A stretch of DNA of 64,000 bases from Jackrogersella multiformis (GCA_902806575.1 CADCXD010000003.1:1-64000); one strand, 5' to 3'. Positions 1 to 11,949 are shown, numbered from the stretch's first letter. Program-made: numbers and translations. Notes: generated from the letters alone by a model not told the origin.

Positions 1-60
1 ACTAACTTAACCCTAACCTCTCATAGCCTCCTAACCCTAACCCTAACCCTAACCTAACCG
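1..60. repeat. Telomere-like CCCTAA repeats
   Basis: The first 60 bases contain about three and a half tandem CCCTAA units (roughly 33-59) plus two imperfect neighbours (TTAACCCTAACC near 8-18, CCTAACC near 53-59). CCCTAA on the + strand at a left edge is the orientation of a chromosome end in filamentous ascomycetes, whose telomere unit is TTAGGG. The array is short and interrupted, so it may be the degenerate inner edge of a telomere, an interstitial remnant, or a cluster of telobox promoter elements for a gene to the left. The sequence alone does not decide. Confidence 0.6.
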
Positions 61-178
61 AAATTATTTAGGTGTTTTAATTATCCAGGTGTCCCGATAA
101 CCAAGGAATATAAGTTAGGCATTTAAGCATTTTATTATTAATATTTTCGGGTTACGCTTAACATGATGTTTTACATTA

Positions 179-2683
179 TTAGCCCCATTGTACTAGCACT
201 TTTTTTCTACCTTTGTTTCCTTTCTTGCCTTTTCCAGGCACGTCGCCCTCGTTCACTTCGGTATTGTCCCCTTCAGGGGCAGACCCGGATTCGCCCGGCG
301 TTCCCCATGCGAAGCTTGTGTTCCTCGAAGACCCGGCGTCTCTACGTACACTTCCCGTGCCGTAGCCAAAGATGGTTGTCGTAGGCCTCGGCGCGGCGGG
401 AAGGGCTGGGAATGCCTCATCCCGGTTGGTAGGTTTCGAAGATCTAGGTTGAGCTTGTGCTCCCCCGCCGGAACCCCAAAGAGCTGTCGTCGTAGGTCGC
501 GTTGCGCCGCTGGTGCCAGAGTTGGTAGGTGGCAAGGCAGGAAAAGAGGCTGCCGGCGGTGGCGGTACGCTTCGAGAAGAACTCGTGTTCGCAAACAAGA
601 CTGATGACGGCTCTAGACTCGATCGCCGTGACTGTTGAGTAGAACTTTTGAGCTTAAGCACACGTGTGGTATGACGTTGGGATGGCGCCGCCGCCGCCGT
701 GACAGGGGAGCTGGCTGCAGCTGTAGCCCAACCCGTGCTAGAAGTTGTTGCGCCGTGCATGCCGCTCAAGCCGGGGAGGGTCGGATAATCTTCATTTATT
801 GCCCTCCAGTCGTTCCATGCCTTTCGTAACCTATCACCCTTGCTCCTGTCGTCGAAGAGATCGGCGGTCTCGCGGACGAGCGTGCCAAGAGCAGAAGAGG
901 ATGTGTCGGAAAACAGCGAAAACAAGGCGTCAACCAGCGCCGCGGCCGACACCTTGTCTTGCCTGTAAGAGGATATATGACTTCGGAACGAGGCAATCTT
1001 GTCTCGGTCGTTTTGTAGAAGATTTGAGGCTCGCTCGATTACGGCGGAATGCCGCAGGAGGCGGGCGCGGTCTTCAGGCGTAAGATTCGGATCTACAAGA
1101 CTTAATCCCTCCATCTCGACAGTGGGCGCGGCGGCGGCTAGAAGCGCAGGAGCGGAACTCCCGGAAGCACGCTGAACTGCCTGGCTAGCTGGTCCACCAC
1201 TGCTCGACGATGGCTGGGCTGACAATTGACCACCGAATGTCCGGTTAGTTACCGACTGCGAGGAATGTATAGCCATCTGTCTTTGGAAAGCAAGTTCGTC
1301 CCGCCGAAGCGGTTGTGCAGAGCTGACCGGGAGAGGTTCCGCGTTGGGATCGCGACCCCGTCCTCGCCTCTCTCTATCCCTATCCCTATCCCTATCTCCG
1401 TCTCTGTCTCGGCCGGAGCCGCCGCCGCCGCCACGTCTCTGTGGCTGGTAAGGCTGTCGATAGTCGAAGCTCGATATGTCGACTAGACGGGCGTCACGTC
1501 TCACATCCTTAGACAATGTGCCCCCGTGGTCGCTGAGCTGATGCGCTTTAAGGTCTATCTCGGAATCGAAGACGACAAACTTCTTCTCGAGGCATTCGTG
1601 ATCGAGGCACAAGAAATGACCTCTCTTGAAGTGTTCTTCCAACGCGTTATAGTCGCGATAGTAATGAGGCTGTCGGGGGTCCTGACGATCGCAGAGGAAG
1701 CAGCGCTCATGTTTACTTCGGCAATGCTCGTATAGCTTGTCATCGTCGTAGAAACGCTGACCGCAAAAGCCGCAGAGCGGGTGGCCCTTGAAGCCTGTCT
1801 GGTCCGCAGCGCCGGGACGGTCGTCTCCGTGTCGCATGTGCTTCTCCAGCTCCTTGTCGGTAAACAACTCGTGCTCGTGGGTGAAGACCTTCTTATTCCT
1901 CGTGCATAAGTCGCACATCTTCTTCTGGTGTGTGCTGCGGACATGTCGATGCAGGTCAGGCCACCCCAGGCCAGCGAAGTCGCAAGAGATGTCGGGACAG
2001 TTGTAACGTAGAAGCAGGACGGTGTCCCCGACTATATCTTCGTTCGTGTACCGAATGCCGATATTATCATCGGTGCTGGTGACGTCGACATCCGAGTAGT
2101 CCTGGTATCGCCTCGTAGCGTCGTCTGTGAAGAGGACGAACGGAGCAAGGGTCTGCGAATATGACTCAGGGGTTAGTGGTTAACGTCTCAAGTATCAGGC
2201 AAGCAACTAAGATAATGGGGTCGGCCATACTCGACAGTGGGCGCACTCCTTGTTCTTGTATAATGCCCTCATTCGGAGGGCGCATATGTGACAGGTCCTA
2301 TGGTTGCAAGGGGCAACAGACTGGTGTATGACGGGGCTCGCGCAGATGAAGCACACCTCGGCCTCCAGATCTTCGTCTCCGTTCGATTCGCCGGCCCCGC
2401 CCTGTACCTGGGGCGGTGGCGGCAGACGTGGCGGCTTGTTCGCATCCGACTGGGGGAGGGGGGTGGTAGAGGAAGGGGACGACGTCGGTGGCGCATTACC
2501 TCCTCTGCCTCTCCCGCGATGGGATCTCACTTGCCCTCCGCCCCTCGCACCCGCATCCCCTCGTCCGCGACCTCTACCTCTTCCTCTGGCATTGCGCTCG
2601 CCCCTGCCGCGGCCTGGCCCAGCCGGAGTAGAGCCTAGAGTTCCGTTCGGTGTATCCATCGGGCCTCCGCCAGCTGCGGACAT
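179..2683 (-). CDS. HEL2: RING/C2H2 zinc-finger E3 ubiquitin ligase, HEL2/ZNF598 family
   Basis: Two exons, 2683-2231 and 2152-179, give 808 aa. The intron (donor GTATGG, acceptor CGCAG) falls at a codon boundary and joins the end of the RING directly to the next conserved segment. An RGG/Arg-Gly-rich N-terminus (about residues 20-63) is followed by a RING-HC finger at about 111-150 (CFIC, CNHRTCHIC, CAHC). A run of Cys/His zinc-finger units follows at about 200-360. The remainder is low complexity: an Arg-Asp repeat encoded by a GGGATA-type repeat near 1375-1400, then Ser/Pro/Ala-rich sequence and a Lys/Gly-rich end. In this family the ligase recognises collided ribosomes and ubiquitinates 40S proteins such as uS10 to start ribosome-associated quality control in the cytosol. 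The stop codon lies only about 120 bp from the CCCTAA repeats. Family assignment is strong; the substrate is inferred from the family. Confidence 0.9.
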
Positions 2684-3784
2684 GATCGATAGTAGTCGAT
2701 CGTAGACGTTCGAAGGTAATTAGAAGCGTGGTCAAGGCCCGGGGATCCAGATAAGTTTGCTGTTCTTATCTAGATGGTTAATGAGACGAGGAAAACGAAA
2801 TGACAGGATTGCTTACTATGTATGTGGTAGACCTTATAGGTTAGGTGTAGATTAGAAGATTTATTTTATCTTAGAGGTGCTGGTATTATGTGGTACAAAT
2901 AATAATGTGTCTTATGTCATCCACGGATACCACCTCGTTACCCCTAGGAGGTAGCTACTTCGATTATTACCCAGTACAGGTACTTGAAATAGGTAGATAT
3001 AGCCAGCGAATTTTTAGTGGCAATGACACACCCGGTCAGCAATTTGGCACAGCCACAAGGTCGCGGGGCAAGATGAATGAGCCACAATGACACATTCTTA
3101 GGTCATCTCGTATGAGTCATTTCAACCAGGTGTTTTAATATTAGCTACCTACCTACATACATGTACATAGTGTACCTACCTAGGTACATGTAGGTAGGTG
3201 AATTTCTACGTAAGTGTTTATATTACGTCACATGGACATTGGTGATATAGCAAAGTAAACCGTTATCCGTGAAACGATGTGGATTACATAGTACTTAATT
3301 CAGTACCTATAGTCGTATCACTGGTTGTGACAGAATCAAATCTACCGAACCGTGGTACTGTTCGGCGCAAGGTATAGGTACACTACTTCTAAACCGAAAG
3401 CGTGTCGCTATTAAATCCAATCATATTGAGTTGCTAATCCGAGACATAAACTCAAGGTTTTAAATACGCTCAAGTACTTTGGGCAGACGGTCGAGTTCTT
3501 GCGCCGCCTCGCCCATGTACCAATCCTATTCCATCGAGATGCCTTCATGATCTCAGTATCTCTGTACTTCAGTCGAAATCTACCTCCAATGAATATACGA
3601 AGGTTTGGTGACAAGGATAATGACCGCTAAGCATGCTATGTCTACGATGAGAATATGCAACTGCTGACCTGTGGATGTCTCCTCGCAGACTTCGAAATAG
3701 CCACATGCAATATACTCACTAGCCCCTCTGAGACGACTACTGACTCAAAAAGGCATAACCGATGAGCAATTCCCTTCCCGTCGA
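2684..3784. other. Intergenic, HEL2 5' side
   Basis: No supported gene. The stretch is the upstream region of HEL2 and the downstream region of the SWIB gene, both on the minus strand. It holds a dense patch of TACCTAGGTA-type motifs at about 3145-3200, where ACCTACCTACATACATG-like sequence is followed by its near-inverse and could fold. Short open frames on either strand lack codon bias and recognisable content. Confidence 0.5.
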
Positions 3785-4979
3785 CTACTCCTCGTCCACC
3801 GGGTAGAGATGATTGCTCACGAGCTTGTTCATCTGGAACATGTCTACTCTGGCTTGTTTGAATACAGCTTGCATCCTCTCGTCGCATTGGATCTGCCGTT
3901 TGTCCGTCGGGTCTTGTAGTTGGTTGCCCTTGATGTGCTCCCATAACTTCTTCACTACTTGCGGTCGAGACAGCTGCGTCCTGATGTTAGAAAACGAAAC
4001 TAGCCACTAGCCCCCAGTCCCCAGGGGGGGGGAGGTTGACGAAGCATAAACTCACTTGGGACTCCCCGCAAAGCTCGGCAAGTGGGTAGCTAAGATTGAA
4101 AGGTTTCTGAAAGCCGCCGCCGGCCTTTCGCGGTCGGCTACTTGACTCCTCACTCCCCTCTACTTCGCTGTCGTCCTCGGGCCCAACCTTTTTGTCGCCC
4201 TTCTTCCGAGGCGTGGCCTTCTTCTTCTTCTTCGCAGGCGCCTTGGGCTTGCCGCCTCCACGAGTCGCCCGAGTCCTCTGGTTTTCCTCGGCCTGTAGGA
4301 GCGCTGCTAGCTTGGCATCGGCGTCTTCGGTATCTTCGCTCTTCTCCTTGCGCTGCTTCTTCCTAGGCGGCTGTACCGACACTTTGATCTCGTCCCCGTT
4401 GGCGTCCTGTTCGACATCTTGGCTATCCTTGTCGACACCGTTAGATTGTCGCTTGGGTGATGGTCGTGGAGATGCCGACTCGGGCAGGGGAAGGGCGGAG
4501 GAGGGCGGCGGGGCGGCGGAGGAGATGGCATCGAAGCGCTCTTCGATAAGAGCTTTGATCGCATGCTATGTAATGGTCAGCGAAACATAAGAGCCTAGTG
4601 CGTGCAGACCAAACCCAAAAGCTGGCGGTACCGCAAGCAGGTTGCGGTGAGGTAGGGATGATCATATCGCGGCAGGGAGGTATGGATAAAATAAATAGAA
4701 ATAAACTCGTCACTTACCTTCTGGTCGCCAAGATCTTTTCCCCCCAAGGCAGCCTCGAGGCCCATGCGGATCTTCTTGCGCGTGACAGTCTCGAGGTCGG
4801 CCGTGGCCAAGATCCCATCGATGATTTCGGTGTAACGGGTCTCCTCATCCGGGGTCACTGGTTTCGTTAGCCAGGTATTACATGCTTGGATTTATTTCAC
4901 AAATCAACCGAAGTTGCTCTTGCGACACTATAGACTACGAAGAGAAAATATAAAGGCGGAACCTACGAGTCGCAGCCAT
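3785..4979 (-). CDS. DEK_C + SWIB/MDM2-domain protein, UAF30/Tri1-like
   Basis: Four exons (4979-4967, 4857-4718, 4565-4056, 3973-3785) give 283 aa. All three introns keep frame: donors GTAGGT, GTAAGT and GTGAGT; acceptors CCAG, ATAG and GCAG. The first coding exon is only 13 nt (Met-Ala-Ala-Thr plus one base). Residues about 5-62 form a DEK C-terminal domain (KIRMGLEAALG, then IKALIEERFD). A Lys/Ser/Glu-rich linker with nuclear-localisation-like KKKKKATPRKK follows. Residues about 222-283 form a SWIB domain (LSRPQVVKKLWEHIKG, LQDPTDKRQIRCD, MNKLVSNHL), ending right after the domain. Yeast relatives are Uaf30, a subunit of the upstream activating factor for RNA polymerase I, and its paralogue Tri1. 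A nuclear chromatin or rDNA-transcription role is inferred from that family. Sequence does not separate UAF30 from Tri1, so no symbol is given. Confidence 0.88.
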
Positions 4980-7900
4980 GATGCCAAGGTAAATCTCCGA
5001 CTATTGATCACCAAATACGACAAGATTGAAAATATGGCGATTTGTAACTTGCTTTACGGCAGTTTGTACTGTTGAGATAGACTGGTAGATGGGTATGAGA
5101 CGGAGATTAATGTAGACGAGGCAGTATATTGGGAATCGCCTCGAAAGTCAGAGCATATCGGCAGTGTAGTGTCGGAGGAACAGTCGGGCTAGAGGGGACT
5201 ACTAGGTTAGAAATATCGTGCCTTTGGCGCAGGCGGATATGCGCTATGAACTGGCTGGTCAGTACCAGGAGCGGCAACGAGCGGCAATGAGCGGCAGCGA
5301 GTAGAGACGAGCGTTCGGATATCTATAGGTTTTGTCAATACCTCAGGTAGTAGGAGCGACGGGGGTGGGTATACGTACCTCTTTCAAACTTATTATTTGG
5401 CCACGGCTTATGTGGAAAGGCGGTGATGATGACGGCGATGATGACAGAAACCCGGGGTGATACCAGGTATGCCGCTAACTACAAACGAACGCGATTCGAC
5501 GAGATGATTGTAGCAGTCGTTAGTAGTTGTCGCCGCTAAGGTGTCTAGGTTGGCGGTTGGCGGTTGGCGGCTGGCGACTGTCCAAGGGCGGAGGTGACGT
5601 CTACTGCAACGATGCGCGCGCGTGTGGGCTCGGGAAAATGGAGGGACCAGTTGAGGCTGATCCTGATAAGCGGAGGTCCAATATGGGGTTTGTAATGAGG
5701 TAGGTTAGGTGTGTTGGAATAAGCGACGGATCGATCAACCCGCTAGTCAGATGCGGGATACGGGCTTGGTCTGGTTTGATATGATATGGGTTAGATTATT
5801 GTCATATATTGAAGGTGGATTTTGGGATAACGGAGCAACACAAAGAGACTTGTCGTTGACCGGTCCCGTTGCCGACGAGAAAAAAAAAAGAGGTCACTGG
5901 ACCAATGGCGCTCTAACTTTGCTAGTGGCATGTAGGGTTACCTTAGGTAAGTGTACAATACTATGTACCTAGTTACATCAGCTAAGACACTCATGTACCT
6001 ACCTATGTAGGTAGGTATATGTAAGTACCTACCGGGACGGCGTTAAAGTTCAAAGTCAAATTCCAAGAGATACTTGAAGGCATGTCAGATTCTAGACTGT
6101 TCAAATGGTCTATCAATCCAAATCCATATATTAATTTTATAGAATGGTCTTTCTTAAAATCAACTAAAGAAATTGTATTTAATACTTCTTTCCAATTTAT
6201 CATTAAGAGATACCTAGGTACCTACCATGTCCCCAGGTCGGAACCTTACTTAGTGGCTACGCTAAGTTCAAAAGGGATGCGGGACGATTGAGATCGTAAG
6301 GTTTTGCTATGTCTAGCCAATCACAATGTCGATTGCAGATATAAGTTACCGCATCTAACATAGCTTGCATTCTTCAAGTAAAGGTACCTTTTTGCATACA
6401 CCCTAGGTTGGTATTTAAAGTACCTGATATAAGGATTATGTAGTTAGACGAGCTATTCAACCACGAGAATAAAGTAGAAACCTCCGTATATGTCACACCT
6501 CCCGATAATAAAATAGAGAATAATATCTGGATCTATTTAAACAATATCTAGAACCTAAGATGCGTGCCATATATGTAGGTACTAAGAAGGACGGTATTGT
6601 GCATCATGAGTGGATATGCCAATACCACAAAATCCGAGTAGAGCGTCCTGCACTCATGGCAACCAATCTCGTACCCAGCACCTCTATGTATATTCTAGGT
6701 AGTAGAATTCGAAGCCTATAATCATAATTTGCAGGAGCTCGAGTCGACCAAGAGATGCAATGTCGTCATGAATTAAATCTCAATGCACGTATGTATGTCT
6801 TTACAACCGAAGCAGATCGATGGGCTGGTCAGCGATATGGACGGTGGCAAGTTACTTGACCAAAAACTATTCATACGCGAAGGTTTACTTATATCATGAT
6901 TTGTGCGGCTACCTAAGGACTACTTAAATATTTCAAGACCACTTCCTAGGCATTTACTAGACTTCCGCTGGAGGTTTATGAACTGCCCCCTAGATTATAT
7001 CCTCCCAATCCGTCAGATCGGTGGCGGATATCTCTCACTTAACTGTGATCCGCTCAATCTATCTAGGGAAGTAGTCTGCAGAAACTTTACGTGGCGTAAC
7101 GTCATCTAGCTTATTCGTTTTCTAGGTTCATGATTTTGTCTTTATTAGCGTTGATTACTACTATATCCTTTAATAACAACCCGTGGATCTCTAAAAGGCC
7201 GGTTTTTACGCAAATTGCCTTTTTACTTAGAGACTGTATGCTACCTAGGTAGGTAGGTAGGTAGGAATAAGTTAAATCCTTACCTGCATTAAAGTATCTT
7301 CGCTGCTTCGGAAAAGAAGATATCGACCCTCTTAATGGGAATGTGACGTTAAGTTAGATCGGCAGTGATCGGCCGATCTGTTTGATAAATTTTATCTCCG
7401 CATAGCCTTATGCTGACTAGTGTAGGTAAATACTATAGGTAGTCAGTGATGTATCTTAGGCTGCTCGGGTCTGCTGTCATGACGACTTTGTCGACGTTTA
7501 CGTAAGTAGTAAAGGACTGGTTGACTAGCAGTTGTAATACCCCCTTACACTTCAGGTCAGTGCTTTCAGCGAACAGCGTAATAGCTTCACACACGCTTAT
7601 AGCATTATTCCTCATTGCAGGCTTTTGCTCAATCGTTAGCCCGCGTGACTATACCCTTTCTTCCTCACGAATGGCACCATGTCGAAGATGCGGATCGGTC
7701 TAGAAAGGGCTATTTCAAGGGGCGAAACGTGAGCTCTAGTGTAGAGCTGAAATGTAGCTAAGGCCCGAAAACAAAACGTCCTAAAAGCTAAGGGCTTTAC
7801 TTAAACCAGTATACAGTGCCTCATGTTTAAACCGCGCTACCTATCTCCATAGCATGTACCTGCAAATAAACGTGGAGTTTTTATTTTTATTTATTTATGT

Positions 7901-8650
7901 TTTATTTCATATGAATCCTTAACAAATAACAAGCTGTGAAAAGAAAATAGGGATGGAAACATTTATGCGGTTTCAAAATACTAGGCATGCATTTTGGTAA
8001 TCATTAATTCCTATACCTATCATTGTTTCCTTATACATCAACTCGGTAGGTAAATACCTATTGTATATAAGTTGATAGGCAATGCTGACGTTTTCCACGT
8101 GGCTAATAGTGTAGAACAAGACTCACACTGCAGAAATTTAAAACGTTCCCGGTGAGCAGCAAGATCAGCATGACATGATGTATTACCAAGGTATTAAGGT
8201 AGTTGCGCCGTTGGGTAGGTCTCAATATAACCTTCCTAAGTGAGCGATAGCACTGACGTGAAAGGGGACGCTAAGGAGAACTAAGCATATTGTCCGTCAC
8301 ATCACTTGTATAGCCGTCGAAAGGTGCATGAATGAATGAAACCACGGGCCTCTCAAGCTTCAGGGTTCATGGTACGAAATAGACTACTAGTATGTGCCTA
8401 TAATTCATATCACCATTGTCATAACCTCGCCTAGAGTTCCGCGCTTGGCGTTGGCCGGTTTTATAGTATACCCTTCCCCATATTTACCTCATGCTTTACT
8501 GTTATTGAAGCTTGAGCTGCTCGGGAAATAGAATCTAGGCGAATAACTGTGTCCAACACATGTGGCCGCTCCTTAGATCCACCACCTTTCCGTTAGTTTA
8601 CTCAGCTCTGCCATCAAGGCCGCATGCGTTGGAAAGGCATATAGCGAGGC
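4980..8650. other. 3.7 kb gene-poor stretch
   Basis: No coding region can be supported. Visible items are purine-rich near-repeats of GAGCGGCAACGAGCGGCAATG type at about 5269-5310, a short tandem of TTGGCGG at about 5548-5577, and TACCT/AGGTA clusters at about 5995-6030, 6210-6222 and 7240-7265. A local AT-rich island lies at about 6060-6215 and is flanked on both sides by TACCT motifs. The last few hundred bases must include the promoter of the receptor gene at 8651. Confidence 0.45.
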
Positions 8651-10322
8651 ATGGCATTTAGCGACGACGACGACGACGACTACGGCTCGTTTAATATTAT
8701 CAGCGGCACCCTGTCACCTCTGCCAAACGGTCATCGCGGTGGACTTATTGCCGTCGCTGTATGCGGAATAATATCGTTCGTTTCGGCATCCGCGTTGTTC
8801 TTATACTTGACGTACAAATTGATAACATGGCGCTTACGAAGTCCGAGGAGGGAAAGTGACAGCCACCATACCGCAGCGAATGATCTATCGCTAGGCTTGG
8901 CCCAAAGGAATTATGGCCTGACTAAGAAGGACATCCCGCGGGAACATCGAGGAGACGCACAGCAGCAGCGAGGACCGAAACCGGGACGAAGGCGGCCAAA
9001 TCAGTTTCTCGTCTTGGTATATAACCTACTGCTTGCCGATATGCACCAGTCCACGGCGTTTATGTTAAACATTCCATGGGTCCAGAGAAATGAGATTGCT
9101 GTTGGCACCTCCACCTGCTGGGCGCAAGGCTGGTTTGTGTCGACTGGAGATCTGTCTGCCAGCTGTTTCATATGTGCCATTGCCGTTCACACGTACGTCG
9201 CTGTCGTCAAAGGGTATAAGCCGCCACACTGGGTGTTGTATCTTTTCATCGTTGGCCTCTGGGTGTTTACTTATGTCATGGCCATTGCTGGGGTGGCCGC
9301 AACTAATAATGGGAAAGGAGCGGGTGGATTCTACGTCCGGGCAGCTGCTTGGTGAGTGTGAACTTCAAATTTCTCTGCCTAGGTACTTTACCTCTGCCGA
9401 TGTGCTTTTTCCGTTTACGAATCACGAGTCACGAGTAACTGACGTTAGCGAAAGGTGTTGGGTGAATATCAGGTTCGAAGGGCTTCGTCTTTGGCTTCAT
9501 TACTTTTGGATCTTTCTCTCGTTTTTAGTGACCAGCGTCCTATATACCCTCATCTTCGTTGCCCTCCAGAAACAGAAAAATCTCTCTCGGCCTCTTTCCC
9601 GGCGCCGTCAATTGGGATCGATGGGTTCGGGTGCGAACGACACATCCGCTCAAACGAACTCCTCGAGTCACCATCCCGCGTTCCTTATCTATCCGCTCAT
9701 CTATGTGCTTTGCACGGCGCCGCTAGCTTTGGGGCGTGTTTTGACCATGTCTGGAAAGGACGTTAGCATAGCATATTTCTGCCTGGCCGGTGCGATGATA
9801 GCTTCCAACGGCTGGTTGGATGTACTCCTATTTTCGACAACTCGGCACTCTGTTATCTTCAACGCACCCCTGGACTCTGAGAACATGGGTTTAGAGACTT
9901 TCGCATTTATGAGGACACCATATTGGAGGCGGTACGGAAACATGGTCTGGGTACAAGGCGGAGCTCAGGCGATCGGCGATAAAGATGGCCAGCACCGTAA
10001 GGGGAAAAGAAGAAGAAGAAGCGCTGTCTGGGGATTTGATAAGATCAGACAGCTGATGGGAGGGGGTGCAAGAGACCACCGTTTAGAAAATGGTGCTGGG
10101 CGCTGGTTCGGTGCTCAAGGCGGCGGGAGCCAGGAGTCTTTGAGGGGCATGACTGGGACGAACGAGAGGGGAATCCAGATGGATATAGTAACGACAGTTG
10201 TCGTAGAAACCGAACAAGACAACACGAAAACGAGGTCGCGGGAAAATTCTGCTCGCTCGATCGACAGCTCGGAGAAGGGACTGGGCAACAGGGCAGGTAG
10301 TTCGGGGAGCTTCCGTCTGTAA
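8651..10322 (+). CDS. Seven-transmembrane G protein-coupled receptor-like protein
   Basis: Exons 8651-9351 and 9455-10322 give 522 aa. The 103-nt intron has donor GTGAGT and a CTGAC branch; acceptors at 9454 (AAAG) and 9448 (TTAG) both keep frame. I prefer 9454 because it restores a Trp-Cys-Trp-Val junction like that of related fungal receptors, as I remember them. An acidic N-terminus (a run of Asp) precedes TM1 (about 30-57). A long charged loop leads to TM2 containing YNLLLAD, the type of motif seen in Git3/class III fungal receptors. TM3 and TM4 run to about residue 222, TM5 (LWLHYFWIF) follows the intron, and TM6 and TM7 lead into a long basic, Ser/Arg-rich cytoplasmic tail of about 150 residues with a KGKRRRRS patch. 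It probably signals from the plasma membrane through a heterotrimeric G protein. The ligand is unknown and the exact receptor class is uncertain. Confidence 0.8.
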
Positions 10323-11487
10323 ACTTGAAGTGAGGGCTTTGGTTATAGATATGTACCCGAATAGAAATTTACGAAATTTACATTTTACATATGGTGCCTA
10401 CATAGGTACCTAGGTACTTAACAGCGGAATATACTCTTGTAATCGACGTGTAGGTCTCGTTTTTGAATTTACGTTAATGAACACGTACGTACCTAGGTAA
10501 GTATGGTGGTTTTACCTGGCATGTTGGAAATTGTTCTGGATTAAAGCCTATGGCTAAGTATTGTGTGATTATCGAAATTACCTACCTAGGTCATTTGACT
10601 GATTTTAAGCTATCGCGGATCAAATCGAGTGAGTGTGATGTCCTATAAGAAAATTCGATAATGTTATTAGGAAAACTTGATGATTGAAAAATCAATTCCC
10701 GATATAAGAAACCCCCCAATAAGAGAGCAACATATCTATAATAAAGATATATATATATACACAGGTATAAATCATTAAAGAATATTTAGGTACCTAGCAG
10801 GTAAGTATGCCAGACGGCAAGCAGCTGGTGCAGCTGGCAGGCAGGCAGTTGTCCTTTCCCGTTTAGGTAAAGCGAGATTCTCCGAAAATAGCTACTTACA
10901 TGTATGTAAACATGGATAGGTAGGTGCTTCCAAGGTAAGATGAACACGTACATAAGGTACCTACATATGTACTTAGGTAGGTAGTAATGGCCATTTTATC
11001 CGTCGCTGGAGCCCATCGAATCTGACAATAAGGAAAGGGCTGGTCTCCCCTTGTGTCTCATGAGGCACTGGAACGAAACGACATGTACAAAGATGTACCA
11101 ATGAAGTCTAACCGCTTCTGCCGAGAATCGTCTCACCACTCTGGGCACCTGGGCACATCTCGCATCACGGATAAAAATTACCTAGGTAAAAATTAAAAAT
11201 TACCTACCTACCTAAGTACATAGGTATTTCAACCTTGGAAACGTCAGGAGAAGATACCCATTAGGTACACCGGGGTACCTACACCAACCAACGCACGCAA
11301 TCGACGACGTCTTTACTAATCCCCAAACCAAAGAATCAATATTACCCTCGCGTCTGTCTTTTCTCATCTTCATTTTGTCCATCTTGTTCATCTTTTCTTC
11401 ATTCGCCCTCATTTAGTAGTAGCGGGGTAAAAGAAGAGAAGAATACATTTATTATTGCTTTGCGCATTTCTCTCGGCATTTTACAAC
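10323..11487. other. Intergenic between receptor and IRE1
   Basis: No gene seen. The region carries the 3' side of the receptor gene and the distal upstream region of IRE1. TACCTAGGTA-type clusters occur at about 10395-10420, 10487-10503, 10578-10592, 10787-10805, 10915-10985 and 11180-11225. There is a short (TA)n run near 10745-10760. Confidence 0.45.
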
Positions 11488-11531
11488 CTCTTTACAATCT
11501 CTTTACAATCTCTTTACAATCTCTTTACAAC
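11488..11531 (+). repeat. Four tandem 11-bp CTCTTTACAAT units
   Basis: Four head-to-tail copies of CTCTTTACAAT (the last copy ends in AAC) lie about 500 bp upstream of the IRE1 start codon. A partial TTTACAAC copy precedes them. The units are identical, which suggests recent slippage expansion. A regulatory role is possible but not shown. Confidence 0.85.
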
Positions 11532-11943
11532 ATTTATCAGCTATTTTAACACCAATATATAAACATCGCAGATTCTCGTTTGTCCAGCCTTTAGTAAAGG
11601 TCATATAGTGATTGTTAGCCTCTTTCTAGTTTTTGGTTCCTGGACGTTAGACTCTGGAGGTTGGGCTTTGAACCGAGACTTTTTCGACTCTCCTTTCAAC
11701 CGATTCATCTAAACAAAATAAATCCTTCGAATCCGCATAGTTTACGACTACGTCTCGGTTTAGCTAATTCGAGAATACGCACCGTTCCCTTTTTCTTTTT
11801 CTTTTCAACCATTGCGGACTTGTCGACTGCTACCCATCTATCTGCATCTACTTTACTTATACGTCGGGAGGTACTTAGTTGATCACTTTCGATCCATCCG
11901 TCCTCCCTCCTCCCAACTCGCACCTCCTCTCGGCCCGCCCTTG

Positions 11944-11949
11944 ATGTAA
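11944..11949 (+). promoter_or_regulatory. Minimal start-stop uORF (ATG TAA) in the IRE1 leader
   Basis: Reading the + strand from about 11580 to 12033, the only ATG before the IRE1 start is at 11944, and it is followed immediately by TAA. The element lies 84 nt upstream of the main ATG. Start-stop uORFs can stall ribosomes and lower downstream initiation. Whether the transcript includes this position is not known from sequence, because no transcription start is visible and a leader intron cannot be excluded. Confidence 0.55.

Noticed and set aside
1360..1405. CCCTAT tandem as telomere-like repeats
   Set aside because: It is in frame within HEL2, encodes an Arg/Asp-type repeat, and the unit is CCCTAT, not CCCTAA.
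11661..11882. 73-codon frame in the IRE1 leader as a uORF
   Set aside because: It begins with TTG, not ATG; the pyrimidine-rich content gives a poly-Phe peptide.
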